DNA of 48,853 nt from JBOGXB01 sp050694215 (lineage in GTDB: Bacteria > Actinomycetota > CADDZG01 > WHSQ01), in the NCBI GenBank assembly GCA_050694215.1, contig JBOGXB010000006.1, positions 1-48,853 of the forward strand, written 5' to 3'. A program made the translations under genes and the position numbers. This document shows positions 1 through 7,594 of the stretch, one piece after another (position 1 is the first letter of the stretch; each line of letters begins with the position of its first letter). A model generated the notes under the pieces. That model ran no database searches. It worked only from the letters and a program-made list of their open reading frames with translations, and was not told the DNA's origin.

Positions 1-38
1 GTCCGGCCCCAGCTGAATCCCTGCTCCATCCTGCGAGC

Positions 39-1220
39 CTAGTGGGGCTTGGACAGCAAGCGCGCGAACACAACCGCATAAGCGAGCGCGCCACGCTCGA
101 GCTCGGCGAGATCGATGGACTCGCGCGCGGTATGGGCCAGAGCGATGTCGCCAGGGCCACAAACGACGACCTCCGCCCCTGCCTCGGCGAAGAAGCGCGC
201 GTCCGACGAGCCCCGGAACCCCACAACCTCAGCCTCACGGCCCTGCGCCTCGGAGGAGGCCGCGACGATCTCCTTCAAGACGGGAGACCCCTCCTTCACC
301 TCGAACGGCGCGCCGAAGAAGGGGAGCTCGATCGTTGCGTCGATGTCAGGGAACCTCTTACTGGCGCGGTCGATGGCCGCCTGTATCGAGTCGACGACCG
401 ACTCGCGCGTCTCTCCCGGAAGCGATCTTCGGTCGACTTCCGCGATGCAGGAGGCGGGGACGACGTTGACCTTCTCGCCACCCCGAATTGTCCCGACGTT
501 GATGCTCGGCCTCCCCAAGACGGGATGCTCGATCTCGGGAAGCGTGTCCTCGAGGTGAGAGATGATCTCGGCCATGTGCTTGATCGCGCTGCGTCCGCGC
601 TCGGGGGCCGAGCCATGCGCGGCAACCCCCCGCGTGATGATGCGAAACCAGCAAGGCCCTCTTTGCGCGCGCACTATCTGCAGTGAGGTGGGCTCCCCGA
701 CAATGACGACGTCGGGCGCCAGGATCCTCTTTTCCACGAGATAGCCCGCTCCCTTGATGCCCATGGCTTCCTCGTCCGCGACGAGCGCAAGCTCGAGCGT
801 TCCATGCGGCTTGAACCCGGCATCTTGAAGCGCGCGCACGGCCTCCAGGGCGGCTGCGATCGGGCCCTTCGCATCGGACGATCCTCGTCCGTGCATGCGA
901 CCGTCCGAGATCTCCGCGCCGAAGGGATCCACCGACCACAGGGTCGGATCGCCGGCGGGAACGACGTCGATGTGCGAGCAATAGCAAAGAGTCGGCCCAG
1001 GCTCTCCGCTCCAGCGCGCGATCACACTGGGGCGGTTCAACTCCGCTTCATGGGTCGAGGTGCCAAACCCGAGCTCGTCACACCATCGGCGCACCAGCAC
1101 GGCGACGTCGGCTTCGTTCCCGGGCGGGTTCTCGGACGGCACGCGGACGAGCTCCTGCAAGCGCGCGACAAGGCGATCGCGGTCCACGTGCCGGGCAATG
1201 CTGCTAACCGAAACCGTCAT
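39..1220 (-). CDS. M20 family metallopeptidase (ArgE/DapE-like deacylase)
   Basis: Predicted zinc-dependent amidohydrolase of the M20 family (ArgE/DapE/ACY1/CPG2), which removes an acyl or peptidyl group from amino-acid substrates in the cytoplasm. The family motifs are in order: a SHIDVVP metal-binding motif near residue 85, a GRGSSDAKG motif whose Asp bridges the metals near 119, and ADEEAMG with the catalytic/metal Glu near 153. At about 393 residues it has normal family length. The start is uncertain: ATG at 1220 is used here, a GTG lies at 1229, and neither has a clear Shine-Dalgarno sequence. It is divergent from the small gene at 1238 with almost no space between them. The exact substrate cannot be told from sequence. 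Confidence 0.88.
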   Translation of the reverse strand: MTVSVSSIARHVDRDRLVARLQELVRVPSENPPGNEADVAVLVRRWCDELGFGTSTHEAELNRPSVIARWSGEPGPTLCYCSHIDVVPAGDPTLWSVDPFGAEISDGRMHGRGSSDAKGPIAAALEAVRALQDAGFKPHGTLELALVADEEAMGIKGAGYLVEKRILAPDVVIVGEPTSLQIVRAQRGPCWFRIITRGVAAHGSAPERGRSAIKHMAEIISHLEDTLPEIEHPVLGRPSINVGTIRGGEKVNVVPASCIAEVDRRSLPGETRESVVDSIQAAIDRASKRFPDIDATIELPFFGAPFEVKEGSPVLKEIVAASSEAQGREAEVVGFRGSSDARFFAEAGAEVVVCGPGDIALAHTARESIDLAELERGALAYAVVFARLLSKPH

Positions 1221-1237
1221 CTGAGACACTGGTAGCG

Positions 1238-1531
1238 ATGAATCGCTACCAGATCCTTCTTCTCGTGATCTTGCTGGCCTGGCCGGTGGTCATATTCGGC
1301 ATCCTCTACCTGATGAGCAAGCTCGAGGACTGGGTCAAGAGGGTAGATGCGGAAAGCCCCGAGGAAGCCGGGCTCGAGCCGGTGGCCGGGTCCGCTCCCG
1401 AGAAGGAGGTCCAGATCGTCTTCGGGGACAAGGTTGTGGAGAGCCCCGAGGACAAGGTGGTCGCTAGTCCTGAAGACAGGATGGCCACTAGCCCCGAGGA
1501 AAAAGTAGTCCGAAGCTCCCACGGCGATTAG
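1238..1531 (+). CDS. Small single-pass membrane protein with acidic SPE repeats
   Basis: Unrecognised 97-residue protein. Residues 5-24 form one hydrophobic helix (ILLLVILLAWPVVIFGILYL). A short amphipathic stretch follows, then an acidic tail with about four imperfect copies of a V-x-x-SPE-[DE]-[KR] unit between roughly residues 66 and 92. The tail probably lies in the cytoplasm and looks disordered. The repeat units share a similar codon pattern, which suggests recent internal duplication. It starts with ATG only 8-17 bases from the start of the divergent M20 peptidase gene. I have no functional assignment. Confidence 0.6.
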   Translation: MNRYQILLLVILLAWPVVIFGILYLMSKLEDWVKRVDAESPEEAGLEPVAGSAPEKEVQIVFGDKVVESPEDKVVASPEDRMATSPEEKVVRSSHGD

Positions 1532-1538
1532 TGCCCCA

Positions 1539-1919
1539 CTAGACCCGCGCCACGCAATCGATCTCGACGCGGGCTCCCTTGGGTAAGCCGGCGACCTCTA
1601 CGGTCGCACGAGCCGGTGGCTCGTCCGTGATGAACTCCCCATACGCCTCGTTCATCTCCCCGAAGTCGTTCATGTCCACGAGATAGACGGTCGTCTTGAC
1701 GATGTTTGCCACTTCCGTCCCTGCGGCCGAGAGAACGGCCTCGAGGCTCGCCATGCACCGGCGCGTCTGATCGGCGATGGGGCCTTCGATGAGCTCGCCC
1801 GTCGACGGATCGAGCGGAACCTGCCCCGAGCAGAACACGTACCCGTCCGAGACGATTGCCTGTGAATAGGGGCCGATCGCCTCCGGTGCGTCGCTCGTGT
1901 TGACGGCTCTCTTCTCCAC
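1539..1919 (-). CDS. ridA: RidA family enamine/imine deaminase
   Basis: RidA (YjgF/YER057c/UK114) proteins hydrolyse reactive enamines and imines such as 2-aminoacrylate, releasing ammonia and protecting PLP enzymes. The 126-residue product has the family landmarks: GPYSQA near residues 16-21, CSGQVPLDP near 30-38, and the conserved Arg of the PARATVEVAGLPKGA motif near 104 with Glu near 119. The reading frame stays open much further upstream, into the RNase P RNA. GTG at 1919 is chosen because an AGGAGG Shine-Dalgarno lies 6 bases upstream and homology starts there. Cytosolic, probably a trimer as in the family. Confidence 0.92.
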   Translation of the reverse strand: MEKRAVNTSDAPEAIGPYSQAIVSDGYVFCSGQVPLDPSTGELIEGPIADQTRRCMASLEAVLSAAGTEVANIVKTTVYLVDMNDFGEMNEAYGEFITDEPPARATVEVAGLPKGARVEIDCVARV

Positions 1920-2103
1920 TCCAGACCTCCTCGTCCGATCGTGATGCAGGGAGTCACCGGCCTCGCTTCGGGAGCCGAGCGTAATCGCACGCCCGTGCCG
2001 TCGACCCGAGCCGGACTCACATCGCCTTTTCGTCGCTCCAGGACCATTTACGACCTCGGATCGCAACACCGGAAACCATCCATGGCACCGCAAGCCCGGG
2101 CAT

Positions 2104-2136
2104 GAGGAGGGCCCCCGCCTCGACTGAGACGAGGGC
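2104..2136 (-). terminator. Hairpin downstream of rnpB, probable terminator or 3' processing signal
   Basis: Just beyond the 3' end of the RNase P RNA the minus strand can form a GC-rich stem, with GGGCCC...GTCTC pairing to GAGGC...GGGCCC around a four-base AGTC loop. No strong U-tract follows, so termination is inferred from position. Confidence 0.45.
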
Positions 2137-2140
2137 CCAC

Positions 2141-2518
2141 ACCTGGAGCGGGCCTGTAAGCCGGATCCTGTACCGCTCGACGAGCGAACGGTGGTGGCCA
2201 TCCATCTGGGACCGCCGTTGCCGGCGGACTCTTGCGGCCTACCCGGAGGTGCCCCGGAGGGCGGGCGGGCCACCCATGCCTCCTGCTCGGCCTTGCTCCG
2301 GACGGGGTTTGCCCGGCCGCACCGGTCGCCCGGCACGCCGGTGAGCTCTTACCTCACCCTTTCACCCTTACCTCCGCTGCGCGGAGGCGGTCTGCTCTCT
2401 GTTGCACTTTCCGCGGGTCGCCCCGCCTGGGACTTTCCCCAGCGTCCTGCCCTGTGGAGTCCGGACTTTCCTCGACACGCTCGAGGCGTGCCGCGGCCAC
2501 CCGGCCTGCTCCAGCCTC
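2141..2518 (-). ncRNA. rnpB: RNase P RNA, bacterial class A
   Basis: Catalytic RNA of ribonuclease P, which matures the 5' ends of tRNAs. The universally conserved blocks are read on the minus strand. The P4 5' strand GAGGAAAGTCCGGACTCC lies near 2465-2482, followed by GGGAAAGTCCCAGGCGGGG, GAAAGTGCAACAGAGAGC, AGACCGCC, GGGTGAAAGGGTGAGGTAAG, and near the 3' end GGATCCGGCTTACAGG. The 5' CTGGAGC and 3' GCTCCAG strands pair as P1, which sets the ends to within a few bases. At about 378 nt it has typical length. Open reading frames across this interval on both strands are rejected as coding. Confidence 0.96.
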
Positions 2519-2584
2519 AATTATGCGCCTCGGATCGCGCCGGTAGAAACCGCCGGTTCGGGACTCGGATTCCCCCCTCTACGA

Positions 2585-3112
2585 CTACCCTCCCGCATAC
2601 GGCCTGAGGTAGCCGTCCTTGAGGAACAGCTTGCGCCGCGCCGCGTCGTGGAGGCCGAAGGCGACGAAGAACCACGCCAGGAGCCCCACTCCCACGAGCT
2701 CGCCGCCCCAGGTGCCGAGATGGGCCAGCGGGTTTGCCAGCAGGTCCCACGAGTACGGTTCGCGCGGCTCGGTCGCGAACTCGGTCCCGAACGCGGGCCA
2801 CAGGAACGTTAGAGGCGCCTCCCACATGCCGTCGGCGACGAGATGCAGGAGCCACCCCACACCCAGGCCGAACACCGCGAGCCTTCGCTCGCGGCGCAGA
2901 CTCACGATTATCGCGACGGTGACCACCACGACGGCCAGGATCGAATGGGCGATCCATCTTCCGGCCGGCCCGTCGAACAAGAAGAGGCCGAGAATGCCGT
3001 CGACAATGTCCGGCAGGACGGCCCCAACGAGAACGTAGCGATAATCGATCCGGCGCCGCCCGAGCGTGACGTAGACAATGGCCGCAGCGACCCCCATGTG
3101 CCAGAGGATCAT
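2585..3112 (-). CDS. Multipass membrane protein, YdjM-like metal-dependent hydrolase family (tentative)
   Basis: A 175-residue integral membrane protein with four or more hydrophobic segments. The HMGVAAAIVYV start, the VGAVLPDIVDG motif near residues 29-39 and the HLVADGMW motif near 90-97 resemble the His/Asp pattern of LexA-regulated YdjM-like membrane proteins, often labelled metal-dependent hydrolases. Enzymatic activity has not been firmly shown for that family, so only the membrane location is secure. It lies downstream of the RNase HI gene on the same strand, 67 bases away, and may be co-transcribed with it. ATG start at 3112. Confidence 0.7.
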   Translation of the reverse strand: MILWHMGVAAAIVYVTLGRRRIDYRYVLVGAVLPDIVDGILGLFLFDGPAGRWIAHSILAVVVVTVAIIVSLRRERRLAVFGLGVGWLLHLVADGMWEAPLTFLWPAFGTEFATEPREPYSWDLLANPLAHLGTWGGELVGVGLLAWFFVAFGLHDAARRKLFLKDGYLRPYAGG

Positions 3113-3179
3113 CGACTAAACAAAGCCGGCGAGGACGAGCCGGTCGTAGCCGGAGCGCGGTCGCCGTCGGACGGCTCGG

Positions 3180-3629
3180 TCATTCGAGCAGGGTGCCCTG
3201 GCCGCCCTCTGTGTCGAGCTCGGCATCGAGCTCTGCGGCATCCATCCCCTGGTTGGCGAGCTTGTCCGCGTCCGCGTTTTCCTCGCGCGGCACGTGGGTG
3301 AGGCTCGTCGACTCGAAGCGGTTCAGCAGCGAACTCGCCTTGAGCGCGAGCGGCCGCAGGCCCTTGTTCTTGATCTTCCACTTGCCCTGCACTTGCGAAA
3401 CGACCAGCTCGGAGTCCATGAAGACCTCGAGCTGCGTCACGCCCTTCCCCAGCGCGAGCTCCAGCCCGGCGATGAGCGCGTGGTACTCGGCAACATTGTT
3501 GGTTGCGATCCCGATGCCCTCAGCGACCTCGCCGATCACCTCGCCCGACTCGTCGATGAGCACCGCGCCGATCCCGGCCGGGCCGGGGTTGCCGCGCGCC
3601 CCCCCGTCGGTGTGGAGCCGAGCCTTCAT
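3180..3629 (-). CDS. rnhA: Ribonuclease HI
   Basis: Cleaves the RNA strand of RNA-DNA hybrids in the cytoplasm. The 149-residue product begins MKARLHTDGG with catalytic Asp8, then has Glu48 in NNVAEYHAL, Asp72 in VFMDSELVV, and His112, Asn118 and Asp122 in the HVPREENADADKLAN region. It is the single-domain form without the N-terminal hybrid-binding domain. ATG at 3629 is preferred to an upstream in-frame start at 3692 because homology begins there and it leaves 13 bases to the stop of the upstream zinc-ribbon gene. That gene is a typical neighbour in actinobacteria. Confidence 0.95.
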   Translation of the reverse strand: MKARLHTDGGARGNPGPAGIGAVLIDESGEVIGEVAEGIGIATNNVAEYHALIAGLELALGKGVTQLEVFMDSELVVSQVQGKWKIKNKGLRPLALKASSLLNRFESTSLTHVPREENADADKLANQGMDAAELDAELDTEGGQGTLLE

Positions 3630-3642
3630 GCGAGCATGTCGG

Positions 3643-4371
3643 TTAGGGAACGACGAGTATGCGACGGCAGTTGTCGCAGCGCTGCAGGCCACCCTCCGCC
3701 TTGACCCGCTCGACCTCCTTTGCCGGCAACTTTGTGTGGCAGCCCTGGCACATTCCGTTCTCCAGCGCGGCCGCGCCGACCCCGTGCTTGGTCTCTCGGA
3801 GCTTGTCGTAAAGGGACAGGAGCTCGTCCGGGATGGTGCTGGCGATCTCGACGCGCTCGGACTCGTGGGTCTTTAACTCTGAATCGATCTCACTCGTCAA
3901 CCCATCGACCTTCGCGGTCAGCTCGGCGGACGCACGCGCAGCGTCCTCTCGCTCGGCGCTCAGATTCTGGATCGTGTCGCCCATCTGTTCCTTGCGTTCC
4001 ATCACCTCGAGCAGCGCGTCTTCCATGCTCGACTTCTTTCGTTTGAGGGATTCGACCTCCGCCTGCAGCGACGACAGCTCCTTCGGGTTCGCAACGCTCC
4101 CGGAGTACATGCGCTGCTCCTCACGGGCGATCTTCTGATCCAGGAGCTCGATCTCGCCTTCGAGCCGCTCCTGCTCGCGAGAGACCTCCTCATTCTGCCG
4201 GTTGGCAATCTGGAGGTCCGCCTCGAGCTCGGCCAGGGTCTCGTTCACCTCGGCAAGTCGCTGAGCTTCGGGAAGGGAGGCGCGCCGGTCCTTCAGGCGC
4301 TTGACGGCGGTGTCCTCGGTCTGCAGGTCGAGCAGGCGCTGCAGGACCGCGGGCTCGACTTCGGTGGGCAC
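3643..4371 (-). CDS. Coiled-coil protein with C-terminal zinc ribbon (DUF164/C4-type)
   Basis: This 242-residue protein has a long charged coiled coil, about residues 15-190, rich in Glu, Lys and Leu heptads. It ends in a four-cysteine zinc ribbon (CQGC and CDNC, roughly residues 207-234). The architecture is that of the DUF164 family, whose members are thought to bind nucleic acid or act as molecular scaffolds. Its molecular function is not settled. It sits directly upstream of RNase HI, 13 bases apart, the same pairing as in mycobacteria (Rv2229c-Rv2228c type), which suggests a shared role in RNA or hybrid metabolism. Cytosolic. Confidence 0.85.
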   Translation of the reverse strand: MPTEVEPAVLQRLLDLQTEDTAVKRLKDRRASLPEAQRLAEVNETLAELEADLQIANRQNEEVSREQERLEGEIELLDQKIAREEQRMYSGSVANPKELSSLQAEVESLKRKKSSMEDALLEVMERKEQMGDTIQNLSAEREDAARASAELTAKVDGLTSEIDSELKTHESERVEIASTIPDELLSLYDKLRETKHGVGAAALENGMCQGCHTKLPAKEVERVKAEGGLQRCDNCRRILVVP

Positions 4372-4451
4372 GCGTGGGAGCGTACCAGTGGCCTACATGG
4401 GCAATGGCGCCGCTCGGGCCTTCTCCTCTTCCTGGCTCCGGCTTGTACCTC

Positions 4452-4694
4452 TCAGGCGCGGTCCTTCACGTCATCGACCCCCGACTGGCTTGCGCAATGA
4501 GCGCAGCAGTAGAAGGACCCGCCGGCTTCCACGCCGTGTCCGATGATCTTGCAACCGCAGTGAGCGCAGGTCGGCGCGACCGCATAGATCGCGCACTCGA
4601 AGCTGTCGAAGGTATGGGTCAGGTCGCCCTCGCCAGCAAGTCTCACCTCGAACGACTTGTCGTAGTCGTTCCCGCACACCTCACAGCGGGCCAT
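4452..4694 (-). CDS. Small Cys-rich zinc-binding protein (prokaryotic metallothionein-like)
   Basis: An 80-residue protein with nine cysteines (4, 7, 34, 43, 46, 48, 63, 64, 67) and several histidines. It resembles the short conserved actinobacterial proteins often labelled prokaryotic metallothionein: MARCEVCGNDYDKSFEV at the start, HTFDSFECAIYA in the middle, then CAHCGCKIIGHGVE and YCCAHCA. It probably folds around one or two zinc ions. Whether it stores metal or is a structural zinc-finger adaptor is unknown. ATG at 4694, 16 bases downstream of the BON-domain gene's stop, so probably in one operon with it. Confidence 0.8.
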   Translation of the reverse strand: MARCEVCGNDYDKSFEVRLAGEGDLTHTFDSFECAIYAVAPTCAHCGCKIIGHGVEAGGSFYCCAHCASQSGVDDVKDRA

Positions 4695-4710
4695 GACCTT
4701 CGCCTCCCTC

Positions 4711-5223
4711 TCAGGCGTCGGGGCTGGTTTCTATAGCCTTCGCCTTGTTAGGTGCTACCTCGCCCGGCAGGTGGAGGAAGCTCCGCACGTCGAGAACTCC
4801 GCTGACCTTGCGGATCTCTTGCTCGAGCGACGCGGCTTGGTCCTGGCTATCCACCTCACCGCGCAACGTGACGATCCCCTCTTCCACCGTCACATTGAGC
4901 TTGCCCTTTGGATAGCTCGATCCGCCGAGAACCTCGCTCTGAACCTTCGCCGCTAGGGTCTGGTCGTTTGCCGGCGCCGCTCCCTTACCGGAGCCGGTGG
5001 CCCGTTCCTTCAAGCCCTGTCTCTCGCCCGCATAAAACTGCGGCTGCCGACCGGCCCGATCGGACCCGCGCCGCAGCAGCCCACCGATCCTCTGTTGGAG
5101 CCGAGCCCGACGCGATTTGCCCCGGTCCGGATCGAGGAGGTACGCAGCTGCTACGCATGCACCCACGAGCAGAAAGACCTTTGGGCCCGGGATGGGACTT
5201 TTCTTCGATCGCTTGAACCGCAT
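4711..5223 (-). CDS. BON-domain protein with N-terminal membrane segment
   Basis: A 170-residue protein. After a basic N-terminus, residues 14-28 (PKVFLLVGACVAAAY) form a short hydrophobic segment that may anchor it in the membrane. A basic, disordered linker follows, and a single BON domain spans about residues 86-155 (LNVTVEEGIVTLRGEVDS and VRSFLHLPGE are typical). BON domains bind phospholipid or surfaces and occur in stress-related proteins such as OsmY, so a protective envelope role is plausible but inferred. It lies upstream of the small Cys-rich gene on the same strand. Confidence 0.82.
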   Translation of the reverse strand: MRFKRSKKSPIPGPKVFLLVGACVAAAYLLDPDRGKSRRARLQQRIGGLLRRGSDRAGRQPQFYAGERQGLKERATGSGKGAAPANDQTLAAKVQSEVLGGSSYPKGKLNVTVEEGIVTLRGEVDSQDQAASLEQEIRKVSGVLDVRSFLHLPGEVAPNKAKAIETSPDA

Positions 5224-5347
5224 ACGCGCTTCCCCCTCGCATCTAGCCGTGTTGATTACCGGCGCGCCATCGGCGCCTCGCGTCTCACCTACCCGAGGGC
5301 GGAATCACGAAACTCGCGCGCTCGAGCGAAGCGAGCTGTTCACGCGC

Positions 5348-6259
5348 TCACGCAATCCGATTCAGCCTCCGTGAGGGCTCGCGCAGGGAGTGCGCTCGAC
5401 GACGCCAGCCCTTCCAGGGATCCCTTTTCTCACTCAGGGCGCGAACTGCATCCGACATGCGAAATCCGTCGGGCTTCACTCGCCCGGACTCGATCTCCTC
5501 CCAGGCGACCGGCATCGCTACGGGAGCTCCGCGTCGCGCTCGCACTGAGTAGGGAGCCACCACGGTTGCCGCGTAACCGTTCCTCAACCAATCGACGAAC
5601 ACGCGATCGCCGCGCTTGGACTTGCTCGTCTCCATCGTCATGTTCCTGGGATCGTCTTTAACCATGTAGCCCGCCACCGCTTGGGCGAAGGCGCGCACCT
5701 CGTCGAAATCACCCTTGCCGTCTAGAGGCACTACCACGTGAAGCCCTCTTGAGCCCGTGGTCTTGACGAAGGACGGAAGCCCGAGCTCGTCGAGCACCTC
5801 CCGGGCCCGCAACGCCCCTCGTCGGACTCGGGCGAAGCCCCTCGTCGAGGGATCGAAGTCCAGGATCATCTGGTCCGGGAAGTTGATCCGAGCAATCCTG
5901 CTCAGCGTGACGTGCATGGTGATGGCCGCCTGGTTTGCGAGGTAGACGAGCGTGGCGGCTTCGTTTGCGAGCACGTGCGTTATCTGCCCCTTGCCCCGTT
6001 CCTTCGACACAGTGGCGGTGCGGATCCAATCCGGGAAGTAGCTCGCGGAGCTCTTCTGGAAGAACCGCGTTCCGTCGATGCCGTCGGGGAACCTCTCCAT
6101 CGTGAGCAGCCTGTCCTTCATCCCCACCGTCATCGCGGGCCCGACGGTTCGGTAGTACTCGACGAGATCAGCCTTCGTGATGCGATCGTCGGGGAACAGG
6201 AGCTTGTCTGGATTGGAAAGCTGGATCGTCCGCCTGCCAACGCGGATCTCGTGAGTCAT
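5348..6259 (-). CDS. LigD-type DNA polymerase/primase domain protein (stand-alone)
   Basis: Member of the archaeo-eukaryotic primase family found as the polymerase domain of LigD in bacterial non-homologous end joining. Such domains add nucleotides, often ribonucleotides, at DNA ends. Features seen in the 303-residue product: SNPDKLLFP near the start, a metal-binding DFDP motif, TTGSRGLHVVVPL, and DRVFVDWLRNGYAATVVAPYSVR near the end. No ligase, nuclease or Ku gene is adjacent. The frame remains open to 6520. ATG at 6259 is chosen because homology begins immediately after it and a GGAGGG lies just upstream, although the spacing of about 2 bases is short. A longer protein with a non-conserved 87-residue head cannot be excluded. 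Confidence 0.87.
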   Translation of the reverse strand: MTHEIRVGRRTIQLSNPDKLLFPDDRITKADLVEYYRTVGPAMTVGMKDRLLTMERFPDGIDGTRFFQKSSASYFPDWIRTATVSKERGKGQITHVLANEAATLVYLANQAAITMHVTLSRIARINFPDQMILDFDPSTRGFARVRRGALRAREVLDELGLPSFVKTTGSRGLHVVVPLDGKGDFDEVRAFAQAVAGYMVKDDPRNMTMETSKSKRGDRVFVDWLRNGYAATVVAPYSVRARRGAPVAMPVAWEEIESGRVKPDGFRMSDAVRALSEKRDPWKGWRRRAHSLREPSRRLNRIA

Positions 6260-6549
6260 GCCCTCCGGACGCGCGATCGGAAGTCCGTTCGTGGCAGTTG
6301 TTCTCGTCACAGATGCAGAGTACGGGCCCCGCACCCGAGGTCGCGCCTTTGCGGCCTCACGTGGATCCCGGTACCTATCGACCCCAAGGAGGCTGGGCAG
6401 CTCCGACAGATCCCGAACCTTGGGCCCAGCCATTTCTCTGGGTCCATGAGCTGTCTCGGAGATCGACCCCCCCCGTGAAACGTGGTCGCCTCCATCGCCG
6501 TCGATATCCTCAAGGTTCATTACTTCACAATCTCGAGAGAGATCAACGA
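6260..6549. other. Divergent intergenic region, possible N-terminal extension
   Basis: About 290 bases lie between the preferred starts of the LigD-like gene (minus) and the hydrolase gene (plus). Both frames stay open through it, but neither translation resembles its family, so it is taken as a divergent promoter region. I could not identify a convincing promoter. Confidence 0.4.
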
Positions 6550-7479
6550 GTGACAGACGATCTCGGCGTCATCGCAGAGAAGATGACCGAGCTGTACCAG
6601 CAGGAGCGATACGAAGAAGCTCTTGATCTGAGTCGAAGCGTCGAGGAAAGGTTTCCGGCAAACGCTGCCTACTGGAATGCCTGTCTGCTCTCGGTTATGG
6701 GACACGCCGATGAGGCATTGCACGCACTCGAGCGCGGCCTTGAGCAAGGCGTGTGGTGGGCTCCTGACGCGCTTCTTCGCGATCCCGATCTCGAACCCAT
6801 ACGCGCAAGCAATCGGTTCGAACGCATCGTCGAGGCAAGTGAGAGGTCCTGGCGGGCGGCCTTCCGAGACCACCCAGACGTGTTGACGTTCCCTCCTCAG
6901 ACCAAGCCGACCGGCGGGGTTGTGATCGCGCTTCACGGCTCGCCCGGCCAACCCGCCGATATCTTCGCCGAGCACTGGAGGCCCGTCACCTCGGATGGCG
7001 CCGCCCTGGTCGTCCCGCAGTCGACGCAACCCCACAACTCCGAAGGAGGCAGGAGCTGGCACGACCGTGCTCGAACCCAACGCGATCTGGAAATCGCCTA
7101 CCACCGTGCAGAGGCTCAGTTCGCGATCGATCCCAGCCGAGTCGTCGTCGCGGGTTTCTCCGCGGGAGGTCACGCTGCAGTCACCCTCGCCTTGACTGGA
7201 CGGCCCTTCAGAGTCGCCGGGTTTATCGTTGTCGCTCCTGCGATCCGTCCTGACGTGGCGGACAACCTCGACCAAGCCGATCCCCATCCCCGAGGTTGGA
7301 TCACCGTCGGCGAGAACGACTGGGTGAGAGAAGACTCGGTCACGCTCTACGACCGGGCGAGGGCCAAGGGATTCCCGTGGCACATCGAGATCATCGAAGG
7401 CTTGGGGCACGAGTTTCCGGACGACTTCCACTCCCAACTCATCGAGGCACTCGACTTCATCCTCGCGAACGGTGCCTAG
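6550..7479 (+). CDS. Alpha/beta hydrolase (esterase/dienelactone hydrolase-like) with N-terminal helical repeat
   Basis: A 309-residue predicted cytosolic hydrolase. Residues 1-105 are helical and TPR-like (ALDLSRSVEERFPANAAYWNA, then DEALHALERGL). From about residue 122 an alpha/beta hydrolase fold follows with an HGSPG oxyanion motif, the nucleophile elbow GFSAGG with Ser204, a likely acid Asp257 in GENDWV and His287 in GLGHEFP. It resembles carboxylesterase/phospholipase and dienelactone hydrolase relatives, but the substrate is unknown. The frame is open far upstream. GTG at 6550 is chosen because recognisable sequence starts there and a purine-rich GAGAGA precedes it. No membrane or signal segment. 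Confidence 0.75.
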   Translation: MTDDLGVIAEKMTELYQQERYEEALDLSRSVEERFPANAAYWNACLLSVMGHADEALHALERGLEQGVWWAPDALLRDPDLEPIRASNRFERIVEASERSWRAAFRDHPDVLTFPPQTKPTGGVVIALHGSPGQPADIFAEHWRPVTSDGAALVVPQSTQPHNSEGGRSWHDRARTQRDLEIAYHRAEAQFAIDPSRVVVAGFSAGGHAAVTLALTGRPFRVAGFIVVAPAIRPDVADNLDQADPHPRGWITVGENDWVREDSVTLYDRARAKGFPWHIEIIEGLGHEFPDDFHSQLIEALDFILANGA

Positions 7480-7594
7480 AGCAGCAGGAACTCCCGAAAA
7501 CTCATGGAACCCGTCGGACGCTCTCCTGGGGTCGAGGAGCGCTCAATGTCCTCCTCCACAGCAGGCGGCACTCGCAAGGTGCGAAGCTCATTCC

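Noticed and set aside
2102..2607. Several open frames on both strands, up to 265 codons when joined to the RidA frame
   Set aside because: They lie across the RNase P RNA, whose conserved blocks explain the sequence. RidA starts at the GTG at 1919 with its own AGGAGG.
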